64,000 nt of DNA, from contig NW_026946365.1 in NCBI RefSeq assembly GCF_035222375.1, forward strand, positions 1,550,001 through 1,614,000, read 5' to 3'. The notes beneath the pieces are model-generated. The model ran no database searches. It worked only from the letters and a program-made list of their open reading frames with translations, and was not told the origin of the DNA. Within the stretch, counting starts at the first letter, position 1, and every line of letters begins with the position of its first letter. A program made the translations under genes and the position numbers. This stretch comes from Podospora pseudocomata (lineage: Eukaryota > Ascomycota > Sordariomycetes > Sordariales > Podosporaceae). Below are positions 44,724-55,808 of the stretch, one piece after another.

Positions 44724-45260
44724 TGTTGTTGGTGAGGCGGTCATCCGGGCGTTGCTTCTGTGTGTGAGTGTGTGATCAGGCTTGCTTGCTTCTTTCCTCA
44801 TTTTGTCAACAACCACCACGTCTGGGCGGAGGGAGGTCACCGGCTTGCAGGGGTCAGACGGACAGCCTTCTTTCTTATCTGTAAGACTACCTGCCTTCTC
44901 TTGTTTCTTGCGGCCGTTAACATTCTACAGTTTTGCAAAGTACGGATATTGCTCTCTCTTTTTTGTTTCGGCCGGTATTTGGCGGTATTATCATTCCTCG
45001 ACGCAACCGGCGGATCCAACAGTTTGGTCAAGGGCTTCAAACGGTCAAAGACTCTTACCCACCTTACCTACGACAGCGACGCCGCCACTTGGAGCATACC
45101 TACGTGGTATATTAACCTTCAATCGTTGGCATCATCTTTCCCTAAGACCTACCTAGCCCCTGTCTTGCCTTCAACATCAGAGACATCTTTTCCAACGGCC
45201 TCGGGCGTTCGCATCACCGCTTCAACATCTCTCAACTTACACCTCTGAATAATCGTCAAC

Positions 45261-46925
45261 ATGGCACCAGACACATCCCCCACCACCAGCACCTCTCCCC
45301 TCCCCCACCTAGGCAACAGCATCAACGCCGCCACCCGAACCCAGCACACCAAACTCAACAAGTCCATCCTCCTCCGCCTGCCCCTTTCTGTCCCGCCCGT
45401 AGCATACAACCCAACAGCTTACCTCACCGGCCTCCTCCACATGGCCCCAATCTACATCGCCTTCGAGTCAGCATGGGACAAGATCCTCGCTTCCCACGGC
45501 GCCGCCCTTGACCACCCTTCTAGCTCCCTCCTCGTCCTCCCGGAAAACCAAACCCTTCCCCCTTTTCCGTTTGGCACCACGGCAGACCCGATCGGAGATA
45601 AAAAGTGCGAGAGGGTTCATGCAGTATTGCATCACTTGAAGATTTCGGGGATGGCACGGAGCGGGAGTCTAAAGAGGGATATCAGAGCCATGTCGGGGTG
45701 GGATGAGACAGAAGTGGAGGAGATGCTGGAACAAGTCAAAAACACGGGGAGACTGGGAGAATTTGTCCGCCACATCCACGCCAACATAGCCAGACAGCCC
45801 GAGGTGGTGATCGCCTATGCTTGGGTGCTCTACATGGCGCTTTTTAGCGGAGGGAGGTTTTTGGGTTCTTGTCTTGAGGCTGCGGGGGAGGGTTTCTGGA
45901 TGAGGAAGTCTGATGCGGTGTTGGGCAAGATATGCAAGGATCCGATTAGCATACGGGAGCTGCTCGCTTCTGAGGAGGAAGAGGGTGATGGTGGTGGTGG
46001 TGGTGATGATGATGATGATGATGGGTTGGCGAGGATCAAGGACGATGGGTTGCCGCTCAACTTTTTTAGGTTTGCCACTCCGCTTGATGGGGAGGAGATC
46101 AAGACTAAGTTTAAGAGCCGACTTGTCGAGCTGGAGGGGTTGCTGACTGCGGGGGAGAGGGAGCATGTGGTTAGGGAGGGGGTTTGTATTTTTGATGTGA
46201 TGAATGGGATTGTGGGGCAGCTGGATGGGCTGTTTGATAGGCACCCTGGGGATGATGATAAAATGGAAGAAGAGAATGGGGCGGTGGATACTTGGGCTAG
46301 TATGCTTGTGCCTAGGGCTGCGATGGTGGCGGGGGGGAGGTTGAGGGATAGTGTTGCTGTAGCGAAGGAAAGGGGGATGAGGGCGCTGAGGAAGGCGACG
46401 TTTTCGGGCGGGGAGAGGAGCACGCTGGTTGAGGAGGGGAGGTCGCGTTCGCACACACATAGGAGGAAGAGTGAGGGGAACTTGGAGGGGTTGAACACGA
46501 GTTCTTCGCCTGCTACGGCTGAGACGAGTACCAGTGGGCTGCATGCTCATGGGACTATTACGTCCGTGACGGAATTGGTGGAGAAGACGAGTGTGGGCAA
46601 GGGGAAGGCGACGGCGGTGGAAGGGGGTGAGGCGGTCAAGGTGGTGAGATTTGGGGAGGAGATTGCGCTTTTACAGCAGCGGAGAAACGGGGCGAAGAGT
46701 GTGACGGCGAAGGCGGAGGCGGTACAACAGGATATGTGGACGTCACCTAAGGGACAGTGTCCGCTTGCTAGGATTAGACGACAGGACCGCGGGTCAGTCA
46801 CAAAGGTTAGGGATGCGAGAGTAGAGGGGATCAAGAATCCGTTTACGTTTTGGAGCTTGGTCTTGCTGGTTGCCCTGGTCGGCTTTGGCTGGGGTTATGC
46901 GTACGGATATATCACTGGGCGGTAG
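45261..46925 (+). CDS. Haem-oxygenase-like, tail-anchored protein
   Basis: Single-exon gene of 554 residues. Near the N-terminus NAATRTQHTKLN places a His (residue 29) where haem oxygenases have the proximal haem ligand. YLTGLLHMAPIYIAFESAWD and VLYMALFSGGRFLGSCLEAA correspond to the conserved early helix and the distal GDLSGG helix, here read as ALFSGG. The fold family is thus haem oxygenase-like, but the glycine motif is incomplete and the protein is twice the normal length, so catalysis is uncertain. An acidic Gly/Asp-rich insert (about residues 243-255) and a long disordered region with KATAVEGG-type sequence follow. The end is one membrane helix (about residues 530-550, FWSLVLLVALVGFGWGYAYG) with almost nothing after it, as in tail-anchored ER proteins such as Hmx1. 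Confidence 0.72.
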   Translation: MAPDTSPTTSTSPLPHLGNSINAATRTQHTKLNKSILLRLPLSVPPVAYNPTAYLTGLLHMAPIYIAFESAWDKILASHGAALDHPSSSLLVLPENQTLPPFPFGTTADPIGDKKCERVHAVLHHLKISGMARSGSLKRDIRAMSGWDETEVEEMLEQVKNTGRLGEFVRHIHANIARQPEVVIAYAWVLYMALFSGGRFLGSCLEAAGEGFWMRKSDAVLGKICKDPISIRELLASEEEEGDGGGGGDDDDDDGLARIKDDGLPLNFFRFATPLDGEEIKTKFKSRLVELEGLLTAGEREHVVREGVCIFDVMNGIVGQLDGLFDRHPGDDDKMEEENGAVDTWASMLVPRAAMVAGGRLRDSVAVAKERGMRALRKATFSGGERSTLVEEGRSRSHTHRRKSEGNLEGLNTSSSPATAETSTSGLHAHGTITSVTELVEKTSVGKGKATAVEGGEAVKVVRFGEEIALLQQRRNGAKSVTAKAEAVQQDMWTSPKGQCPLARIRRQDRGSVTKVRDARVEGIKNPFTFWSLVLLVALVGFGWGYAYGYITGR

Positions 46926-47979
46926 GCTTCGTCTTATCAGTTTGGGGGTTCTTTGTGGTGGGGGGTTTAATGGTGTTCATGCTGCAATGATATCACGGGT
47001 ATGGTTTTGTTCGGGAGGGTGTTCTGGGAGGGAGGGGTAACCTGGTGTTTTCTTTTCGTTTCGTTCGATACCTAGGACCTGTAGCGTTTACGACTTTCTT
47101 CTTCCTTTCCAGAGGTTGTTAGATGGGGGCATGAGGTCAGATCCTCTGATAGAGTGGAGTAGTGCATGAATACACTTATCAAACCTCAACGAAGTCGACA
47201 TTGCTGGTATTAATGTCACTTTGAGACTCGGAGCAAGAATCTTATGCTCGCGTAGGGTTGTTGCTCTTTAGTCGAACGGCCTGGCACCCTCGCCACAAAA
47301 CAACTGGTACACAGACGTAAGTTAAGCTACATCATGTGCGGTTGCTCCGGGGCCGCTTGGTCCCACCTTGTGTCAGGCCCATGCTTTGGCTGCTCTGGAT
47401 TAGGGCTTTGTTGATTATATTTCACACGCTTGATAGCACTTCAGTTCATTGAAAACGAGGTCTGCGCAATCAGGGTCGGATAGGCGTGGTCTCGATATGC
47501 CTCAACGGCCTGTTGGACTTTAGAAGCGTCTACTGACGACGGGAGAGTGCTGCTCCTCTGGGCTGTGGTGAAAATCCGATTGATCGACACCGATAGCTGG
47601 GAATGAGAGGTTGGCGGAGTTGTGCGAAATTAATAAGGGCTCGATCTTGCGTAAATTATGGTGTGAAGCGTTAGCTGGCTGATCAGTGTCATGGAGCGAT
47701 CTCCAGGAAGGAGGTCAAGGTGCTCCGTAACGCTCGCTCGGCGTCATCGAGTGGTAAGGAAGAGGGGATAAAAATGATATAAAAGACGGGATAGGGTTTC
47801 TGCAACAGCGTTGAACGTCTGGGGGAATTGCCACAAGTCTGGGGTTTTTCTGCGACTTCTGAGCTCGCTCTTGGTGCCACTGGCTTGTCGCGAACCATGA
47901 GTTGGATCATTGGAAATAGATGAACAAACCAAAGCTTCTTGACTGACTAGACAAAATCAAGAACCGGATCGGTTTTCCC
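46926..47979. other. Intergenic, upstream of 5S rRNA gene
   Basis: About 1 kb downstream of the haem-oxygenase-like gene. No coding signal and no tRNA found. Confidence 0.55.
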
Positions 47980-47986
47980 TATATAT
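47980..47986 (+). promoter_or_regulatory. TATA-like element upstream of 5S rRNA
   Basis: TATATAT lies about 42-48 bp before the mature 5S start. Neurospora 5S genes need an upstream TATA element, reported nearer to -30, so the spacing here is longer than expected and the assignment is tentative. Confidence 0.45.
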
Positions 47987-48027
47987 CGCCATCGAACTCA
48001 TAGGCATCAAATCGGGACCTGTCTGCC

Positions 48028-48147
48028 ACATACGACCATACCCAGCTGGAATTACGGCATCCCGTCCGATCTGCCCGAGTCAAACAGCTGAGGGGCTGAG
48101 CCAGTACTCAGGTGGGTGACCGCTGGGGAATCCTCGGTGTTGTATGT
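48028..48147 (+). rRNA. 5S ribosomal RNA, dispersed single copy
   Basis: The 120-nt sequence begins ACATACGACCATACCC and ends GGTGTTGTATGT. The two ends pair as helix I (ACATACGAC with GTTGTATGT). The internal control region is visible (GGTGGGTGACC, about 48113-48123), and a T5 pol III stop follows. Sordariomycetes such as Neurospora carry scattered 5S genes of several sequence types outside the rDNA repeat, which fits. The middle (GGAATTACGGCATCCCGTCC and GGGGCTGAGCCAGTACTCAG) differs at several places from the common Neurospora alpha type as I recall it, so this may be a minor type or a slowly decaying copy. Confidence 0.88.
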
Positions 48148-48151
48148 TTTT
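48147..48151 (+). terminator. Pol III T-run terminator of 5S gene
   Basis: Five T on the non-template strand start at the last base of the mature 5S. A second T5 follows five bases later. Confidence 0.75.
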
Positions 48152-49544
48152 GCGCTTTTTATCTGGATCGCGTGTGGCCTCTTCATATGTCGGCATAAGC
48201 TGGGTATTTCCAGTTATGTCACTGGTTTCCTTCCATCTCGCTTCAGACATCCCTGGGGCAAGTATATTCGGCCGCCCGGGGTTTGGTGTTTGCTGTTTTG
48301 TCCTGGACTTCGACCGAGCGTGAATCTTGGTGGTGGTTCCTTCCTTGTTTTGGCTCTTTGCGGTTCTCTTGTTCTGAAGATTCCTCCTCGATTGGGAGGA
48401 CTTTGTGAAGTATGGTTCACGGCTGGTGGAAAGAGGGCGCCCGTTCCTAGGCTGTTGGATTTGTGGAGGTGGTGAGGTGGCCGGGGTGCTTCCTTCTGGT
48501 TGCTGGATCTCATGCCACTTTCCACAATGTTGGGTCATCTTCGTGCGTAGGTTTCCCCGGTCCATCTATGGTCAGTGGATGAGGAGGAGCCAGCCTCCGG
48601 ACAGCATACATATGGGGGAGGGGGGGGGGGGCGGAAGGCCAACGGACTGAAAGCTCGAGGCTTGGTGGACGTTAAAGGTGAGAATGTTGTCTTTAATCTT
48701 ATGGTATTGTCTATCTCAAGATTGTCTACGAGCAGCCCGAAAACGAAGAGTAGTAGTGCCTCGGGGGCAAGAAAATCTACCCATAACTATACTACAAAAG
48801 AAAGATATAAAACACAAAACCTCTTCCCAAAAAGAAAAACCGAATTTATTTCTCAATCCCGTCATTAATTCCCAACTCGTCAGCAACGAGTCAATAGTGC
48901 AAAAGCTATCGCATGGGGTGTCACCCCAAAGCCAGTTCATCCTCCCACATCCATCGCAATGTTGCGCGCCGAATAACATATCTCCCATATCTAGACACCA
49001 TTCCCAACCAATAACGCCTTCCATAAATGCACCTTTATATCGCTGTCTCCTCGCGTGTCTATCTTTCTATTCCCGACCTGTGTATCAAGGGAAAACGAAA
49101 GACTCTTCCAGTGTCTAATCAGAAAGAAACGCTCAGTCCAACGCCAAACGAAAGGGGTATCTCTGAATCGTGAAATGTCATCCCATAACGCCCTATATGT
49201 GATGCTGTTGCTGTATTCGGGTATCGTTCATGCTGGGTCGTTGTTGTGCTGTGTTTTTTTTTCTTTTTATTTTTTTTTTTTAAAAAAAGAAAAACCAAGA
49301 AGAGAATGCCGGGGAGATAGTGTTGATCTCAATGGTTGGAGTAGTCCGCTTGATGACGACGTTTCTTGTTGAACGGATCGGTGATGTCCTATAGTGAAGA
49401 AAAGAGATCCATCTGTGTATATGATGCCGGCTGTACGTTTCAACTGACAAATGTAGACGCTTGTATGCCTGATGTAATGTATGGGTTTTATACAGCGTGG
49501 TGCTCTATTGTACACACCGGCGAGGTCGTGTTTAAAGATGGACT
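48152..49544. other. Intergenic, right of 5S gene
   Basis: 1.4 kb with a G run at about 48616-48629 and T/A runs near 49256-49288. Frames up to 161 codons (48080-48565, minus) overlap the 5S gene and have no recognisable content. No gene supported. Confidence 0.55.
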
Positions 49545-51494
49545 TTAGAGGTCATGAAGGGCCATGTCGAGCTCATCAACCAGAAACACCCTACTTGACC
49601 GCAGCTTGCTCGCTCGCACATCAGCCTCCCCAACGCTCTTGACGCGGGGCCGCTTGGCGATCTTGAAGGTCATAGGCCTAGCAGACCTCTCCGAGCTTGA
49701 CGAAGCCGGCAGGTCGGGAGCACTCTGGTAGGGAGCAGGGGAACTCCTCTTGTTGGCCCACTTGATCCGCGTGGTCTTCTTCGAAGTGGCAGACCAGGTC
49801 GAGTCGAGCGAAGTATTGGAGCAAGACGAGGACGAGCGAGCAATCTCGAGGTTGCTGCTGGAAGTGCTTCCCGAGGGCGAAGGCACCCCGCTGCTCTCGG
49901 GACTGACCGACCTCTCCTGCGCTACCTCGAAGGCCTTCTCTAGGGCTTCGGGGGAGAGCTTCCGGTTGATGACCTTGATACGCGGCACCCGGTTTGGTGT
50001 CGTTGAGCGACTGGCAGAGTCGACAGGGGTGGTCGGGCGAACATTGGTCACCTTAATTGTGGTGATCTTGGTGGGTGAGGCTGAACGTTTGACAGAGCCA
50101 GTTGGAGGGTTGCCACGTGAGTTGACAACCTTGATCTTGGTGATTCGGGAAGGCGTCGCAGAAACGACAGCCGGAGGAGATGGTGAACGCGAGCGAGGGT
50201 TCACGAGAACAATGACCTTTGGCGGCGAAGGTTCAGTGGGAGTCCCTGACCGGGAGCTCCCCGGGGTCGACCAACCCTCGGGAATCTTGATCTTGATGAC
50301 CCGGATGCTTGTCAAACTCGCCACACTCGGCGACCGCTCCGGAGTTGGCATCTTAAACTCAAGGTCCGCTAGGGCGTCGCTAGAAGAGCCATCGGGATTC
50401 TGGCGAGCATGCTCCGCCAACATATCCTTGTACTGGCGAGCGAGGTTGGTGGGCGGCGCGGTGTATTGAATGCGGATCTTGTTGGGCTGGAAATCCTCGT
50501 CCGAAACGGTGTCCATTCTGCGCTTACGCTTAACACGGAGGCTCGCCGTGGTGGAGGTCGAGGCATCCGTCTCGTCACCGCTGCCGTAGGGGTCCTGGGA
50601 GTCGGAAACAACAGTGCAGCTCTCAGCACCGCCAGCCTTGCCGGCACTGCGGCCGTCTTCGATCTCTTCTCCGGGAAGCTTGAACGGGCGACCACCGGGC
50701 AAAATAACACGCCGACCATGACGGCGGGCTTGTGTCTCTGTGAGCTCAGTGGGGACTTCCAGCTCCGAAGTCGGCTTCTCAGTGATCTCTACATTGTCAC
50801 CAACTGGATCAGACTCTGGGTTGCTGGCAAGTCTAGTCTCGAGATCAAGATCGACGCGAGCAAGCTGGCCCAGGAACTCAGGAAGCTTCTCCAAAAGGCC
50901 GGATTGGCAAAGCATGGCGGCGTCGACTCGCTTGCTGGCTTCAGCATCACCACCAGACGATCGACAAGAGCGCATCTCCAGAGCTTCGTTGATCAGCTCG
51001 TCGGAAGCCAGTAGGGGCTCGGTGAATTCTGGGAACGGCTCAGAGGGGATGGCCTGCCTCTCCCAACGGCGAAACTCGCGAGGATCTCCCGACTCTGGCT
51101 CGGGCGTGGCGGTCTGGGCTGGTGTTTGTTGTTCCAGCCGGGCGTGTGCTAAGGTTGCGAGTTAGTCAATAGGTTTCGGCCACAAGCTGGGGGGAGAGGG
51201 TGGTAACGAACCTTGGGTGTTCATGTTGAACAGGTTGGGGTACTGCTTGAGAAGAGCAGTTGGTCTCTTGAAGGCGTAGTTGTAGCCTTTGTAGTATCTA
51301 TCCGCCCAGTTCTTTGCCTTGGAAGTCAACAACTTGATCTCGGCACGATCGGTTGTGTTGAAGTATTTGAGGGCGACATTGACGCCCTCACGCAGGTGAA
51401 CCTGCTCGCCTCGACGCGAACGGGGAAGTTGTCCAGCAGCGCCAGCAGGCCCACGAGGTAACTCGCCCGCACGCGAAGATACTGCGGTCGCCAT
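49545..51494 (-). CDS. Uncharacterised protein with repeated basic beta-like motif
   Basis: Two exons on the minus strand (51494-51212 and 51148-49545) give 628 residues. The intron joins NMNTQ to AHARLEQQTP. Residues of about 34-92 (REGVNVALKYFNTTDRAEIK, SKAKNWADRYYKGYNYAFKR) look like a small ordered domain that I cannot name. The remainder is Ser/Pro/Thr-rich and carries at least five copies of a short motif, R-I-x-x-I-K-V-x-N-x-R: RVIKIKIPEG, RITKIKVVNSRG, KITTIKVTNVRP, RVPRIKVINRKL and KTTRIKWANKRS. The middle three are spaced about 26 residues apart. Basic patches (KRKRR; KRPRVKS) suggest a nuclear protein. No function is assigned. The gene stands with large spacers on both sides. Confidence 0.75.
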
Positions 51495-54381
51495 TTCAAG
51501 CAAGCCGCGTGGAAACGAAAAGAAAATCGTGAGCGAAGGAAGAGATGGTGGGTGGGTGGTCGTGAGTGAACCAAGGAAGACTGATGAATCCGAAAAGTTG
51601 CTCGATATGGTCTTGCTTGGTTCCAAAACGAAAGATGGTTGGGAAGAAAAGAAACTCGACAAAGCAGAGAAAAGGCTTCTGATTCATACCTGGTCGGGAC
51701 TTGTATGTTCTGAAGCCTGCTGTTGTTCTGACCCTTGAGTGGTGTTCCAAAGCAGATGGGGCTGATTGCAATGAAAACAGCCAATTGGTACCCGATGCCA
51801 GCTGTCAGGGTGGGAGTGAGATGGGATTGGAGCTTCTCTCATGAATGGCTGTGTGGAAGCAAGTGGGAAGTATTGTGGAGGAGTGGGAGCAAGTCGTCCA
51901 AGTGGGAACTGTGGGAGCAAAATGTCGTGCAGGTGATGGCTGTCGTGGCTGTCTGGGATGGATCTCATCGACCCAGCTATCAGCACAAGGCGGGCGAGAT
52001 CAGCCAATGGCCTTGGACGTCCGAGGGAACAATTGGACAATGACCAGTCTGAATAAAGCAACAAACTAAGAGTGGCCTTCAGATGACAGAACTAGCACGA
52101 GAAGGGCCCGTTGAGTACAGCGGTTCGGCCCAGGAGTTTCCACTGTTTGAAAGAAAAGAGGCTTGGAGAAAAAAGGACACCGGCTGAACCCTAAAACGCC
52201 AACCACTTTGACACTGCTTCTGATATCGGAAAAGGAATTGAATGGGCAGATGATCTCTTCCATTGCATGAAGTGAGTGAGCGTGTAAGTGTGTAGTTCCC
52301 GTCGTGATGCCCCACACGTCAAATGACAGTGACAATGACACACCCTGCCCTGCCCTGCCCTGACCTGCCATGGGACGGATCCGGTGTGTGAGTTTGCTCA
52401 GAATGGCAATGTCTTTCTGTTCGATGTCGAATCGAGGCCCAACCGATGCCCCGTGTTGGTGGGAACTGACACGGAATACCAGGCCGTTGGGTAGCTCGAA
52501 AACTCGGAAAATGCAGGTTGCGGGCTGCCTGACCCGGACCAGATCAGCCCAAGATCTTTTTGCTTTGTCTCTCGGTATATACAGAGACAAGCAGTACGTT
52601 ATGAGATGGCCAACCACGTAGCAGGCCTCGCTGCTGACCATGAATGGCCGTCGAATTCGACCCGACCCAGCGAGACGCAGAGGACCTGCCAAGACCACCA
52701 TGCCGCTGCCCCGCTACGATGCGAGCAGCCTCATCTCTGCCCCGCCATTCGCACATGTCTCTGCTCACTTTTTTTTATATGCGTCTGTTGTCCACAGGCT
52801 GCAGACCATTGTTCTTACGTGGACGCGCAGATGGCTTCTTATTCTTCTTCTTGTTTAGTCCGCCCGTTGCGGCAGTCACTGGCCTACTCACTACTCACTT
52901 ACAGCAAGATCAGCAACGGCTCAGCCTCCGAAGCGCCCAAGACAGCGGAACAGCAGACAGCGGGTGGAGCGGGCACCAAAACCGCCCAGAACCAGCCCCA
53001 CTGTCAGATGTTCCCGCCCCTGTTGAAACAAACAGCGTGTTGTTTCAGCTTGTGGGAACCGCTGACATATTTCGTCATTGCGCTTCTCTCGACTATAATC
53101 ATCACCAGTGACTCAGTTGATGACTTTGTCTCCTGGATTGTCTGCAGAAGTTTAGTCTGATGATGACTGGAGATACCCACAGGTCCGGTAGGCACTCATC
53201 GATGAGATGAACGGCGCTCAGAGCTACTTAGCGTGATACTTGCCTTAAAACGCTGAGATCCGCTCACACAAAGGCCTGGGCATCTCGACGACCACCTAAC
53301 CACACCATCATGGCCGTCTTTCGGTGAGGTTCGGGAGATCCTCCCTTCTTACCGCCCAGCCAAGAAGCCATCAATAATTCCCCGACTCTTGCATGGAAAC
53401 AGTTGACCAGACCTTCAGCCATCGACAATGCCATATCACACGTTCGAAGACGTCCGGTCCCATACAGGATATATCCCGTATATCCCGTATCAAGCTGGCC
53501 TGGCTCTCGTGATTGGTCTGCCCATTGATCTCCAGATCCACTTGGATGTTTCGAGCCGCTCAACAAGGGACCCTCGTGCTTCGGGACCGTCTTCCACATG
53601 GCTCCTTTGAAGGTCGATTCCGAACATCGCTCATTGTTTTCTGTCTCCAGAACTCTCTTCTCTTGATGCCTCAGTGATATCCGTTCTTTGCCTACAACTC
53701 GTCTCTTTGTTAACGGCTATCGCCACTGGAAACTGGCAGCAGCGGGTAAGCACCTCTAGCTGCATCCCCACATCTGCCACAACCACTTCAGCTGAGTGGG
53801 TGGTGGTCTATTGTCGCACACACCTCTTTGATTCTCCTTGGCCGGCCCCAACCCCTCGTTTCGACCCTTCACCCCGACCGACAAGGACTCAACGTTCCAT
53901 CGGGGTCGTCAACCGTTACCCCTGACCAGCGACCCGGCTCCCGAATCTGATCTTGGTGATCTTTCTTGGACGGGGAAAGCAAAACTGCCATCCCATCTTA
54001 CCGCCTCTTGAATCCCCAAGCTTTTACCAGGCGGGGTGGTGATCTTTCTTGAAACGACAGACCCGGTCCCCTTGACCTCTGCCCCTTTCGCCGCAGCCTC
54101 GCAGGAAGATCCGGCCAGCTGTCGAAGCTTTCTTTATTTACATACCCTTCTCCTGCTTCTTTCTTCGTTTCTGCTTTCCCTTCTCGCTACCACCCGCAGC
54201 AGCAAGCAATCCCCAACGCTACCCGCCAAAGGAGACAGCTTCGCCTCTTGCGAGTCCACTTGCTGAGCCGCACAGTATCGGTCTACAGCTCGACCAGCAC
54301 TGAGCCTCACGGTGCCAGTCCCAACTCGACCTCCAACCTCACCTTACCATACCTACCAACTCCCCCATCTCAACCATCACA
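51495..54381. other. Long intergenic stretch, 2.9 kb
   Basis: No frame is convincing; the longest (52066-52701 minus, 211 codons) has chance-like composition and no domain. It holds a CCTGC pentamer repeat at about 52343-52369 and a TATATCCCG duplication near 53469-53488. The last 400 bp are pyrimidine-rich and probably form the eIF4E leader. Confidence 0.5.
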
Positions 54382-55273
54382 ATGTCCCAACCCCCCAACC
54401 CCCGCCCAGGCCTAGGCCTCTTCACCCGAGGCCTCTCCTCCCTCTCCCAATCAACCACAGACCCCAACTCGCCCTCCGTCACCACCCCCGCCGAGCAACG
54501 CGACGACGCGAAACGAAACTTCCTCAAAGCAATGCGTCCCCTCCCCACCCAACACTACTGGAACGTCTGGTTCGACCGCCCCCCCACCTCCACCAACCCA
54601 GGGGAGGAGTACCACTCCAACCTGGAACAACTCGGCACAACCATCGAGTCGGTCCAGGACTTTTGGCGCTACGCAAACAACACCCCCGTCGACCAGATCC
54701 GGATGAAAGAGTCCATTTACCTGTTCAAGGTGGGGTTCAAGCCGATCTGGGAAGACAGGAGAAACATCCTGGGAGGGTCGTGGACGTTCAGAGTGCCAAA
54801 GGGGAACGGGCCGGATGTTTGGACGAGGGTGCAGTTGTTGGCTGTAGGGGAGAAGTTGCAGAGTGTGCTTGAGGAGGGTAAGCTCCCCTTTCCTTCCCAA
54901 CAATTCCATACAAAATGTGCTGACGTGGATGAAACAAAATATAGGTGACCAAATCTGCGGTGTCGGCCTCTCGGTCAGATTCAACTCCCATCTCATCTCC
55001 ATCTGGCACAGAGACTCCTCCAAGAAAAAGTCCATCGACGCCATGCTGGAGTGTGTGCTCGAGGAGCTCCCTCCTGAGCTCACCCCCAAGCCGGACAACT
55101 ACTTTTACAAGAAGCACTCTGATCATGCCGGGTTCAAAGTGCCGCCCGAGTTGCAGGCCGTGATTGATTCCCAGAAGGCGAGGGAGAAGGCCGCTGCTGA
55201 GAAGGCTGCTCAGGGGGTCCAGGCTGTGGCTGGGGAGGCGCCCGAGATTAGGGAGGTGCCGCCTTCTTCTTGA
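54382..55273 (+). CDS. eIF4E-family mRNA cap-binding protein
   Basis: Two exons (54382-54877 and 54945-55273) give 274 residues. The cap pocket is intact: HYWNVWFDRP (two Trp as in canonical eIF4E), ESVQDFWRYAN, then FKPIWEDRRNILGGSWTFRV with the Trp-Glu pair that stacks on and contacts m7G. The second exon adds the closing region (ICGVGLSVRFNSHLISIWHR). The N-terminal 45 residues and the Ala/Glu-rich C-terminal tail (KAREKAAAEKAAQGVQ) are extra. The spacing and the wording (PTQHYW; GGSWTF) look closer to the 4EHP/eIF4E2-type fungal paralogue than to the main eIF4E, so it may be a repressor or special-condition cap binder. That is inference. Confidence 0.85.
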
Positions 55274-55808
55274 GGAATGGAATGGGTGACAAAGATGTTT
55301 AGTTTGGTCTAGTTTCGTGCATCTAGTGCGGCGTTTGGCATGATTTCGATTACGTGAAGAAATAAAAAAACCCCGTGAAGGGTCGGTATTTTCCTCGCTT
55401 GAGAGGTGAATATGTACAGTTAAAGCATTTGAAGTTATCTTCCGGTTCATCTCGCCAAATTGGCTCTCCCCGGTATCAGCTTGTAGCTATGTGTAAGCTA
55501 GGTGTGTGACCCTCCCCAATCCCAATCCTCGGCACGGCTTTCATCAGCAACGTTCTTCAAGCTGTTGAGGTTTCTCGTTTTGCTCAGAGCCAACAGATGT
55601 CCCCAAGGTGCTGCCCCCTCCCCTCCTCGTATCTTCTTGGCTCGACCTTCCTTGCTTGCTTCCTGAAGAGCAGTTGCGTCTTCGTGGTCGGTCTCGCTTT
55701 TCATCAACATGCCCTCCAAAGCCTCTCTACTCCCAAGCCTCTCTCTCGGCCATCTCTGTCTTGAGCCTTTTTTCGCCTAATCTCCCATAACCAACCCTCC
55801 CCCAATCA
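55274..55808. other. Intergenic between convergent eIF4E-like and EF-hand genes
   Basis: 535 bp of 3' flank. No gene seen. Confidence 0.55.

Larger units (their letters stand above)
43910..45260. other. Intergenic with two microsatellites
   Basis: 1.35 kb between two plus-strand genes. It contains (CTGT)n at 44547-44581 and (GT)n at 44666-44722. No gene seen; the right part is probably the leader of the haem-oxygenase-like gene. Confidence 0.55.

Noticed and set aside
45669-46550. Minus-strand frame of 293 codons
   Set aside because: Antisense to the haem-oxygenase-like gene, with low-complexity Ile/Thr runs produced by the GAT repeat.
52066-52701. Minus-strand frame of 211 codons in a gene-poor spacer
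   Set aside because: No recognisable domain, and another long frame overlaps on the opposite strand. Random composition is more likely.
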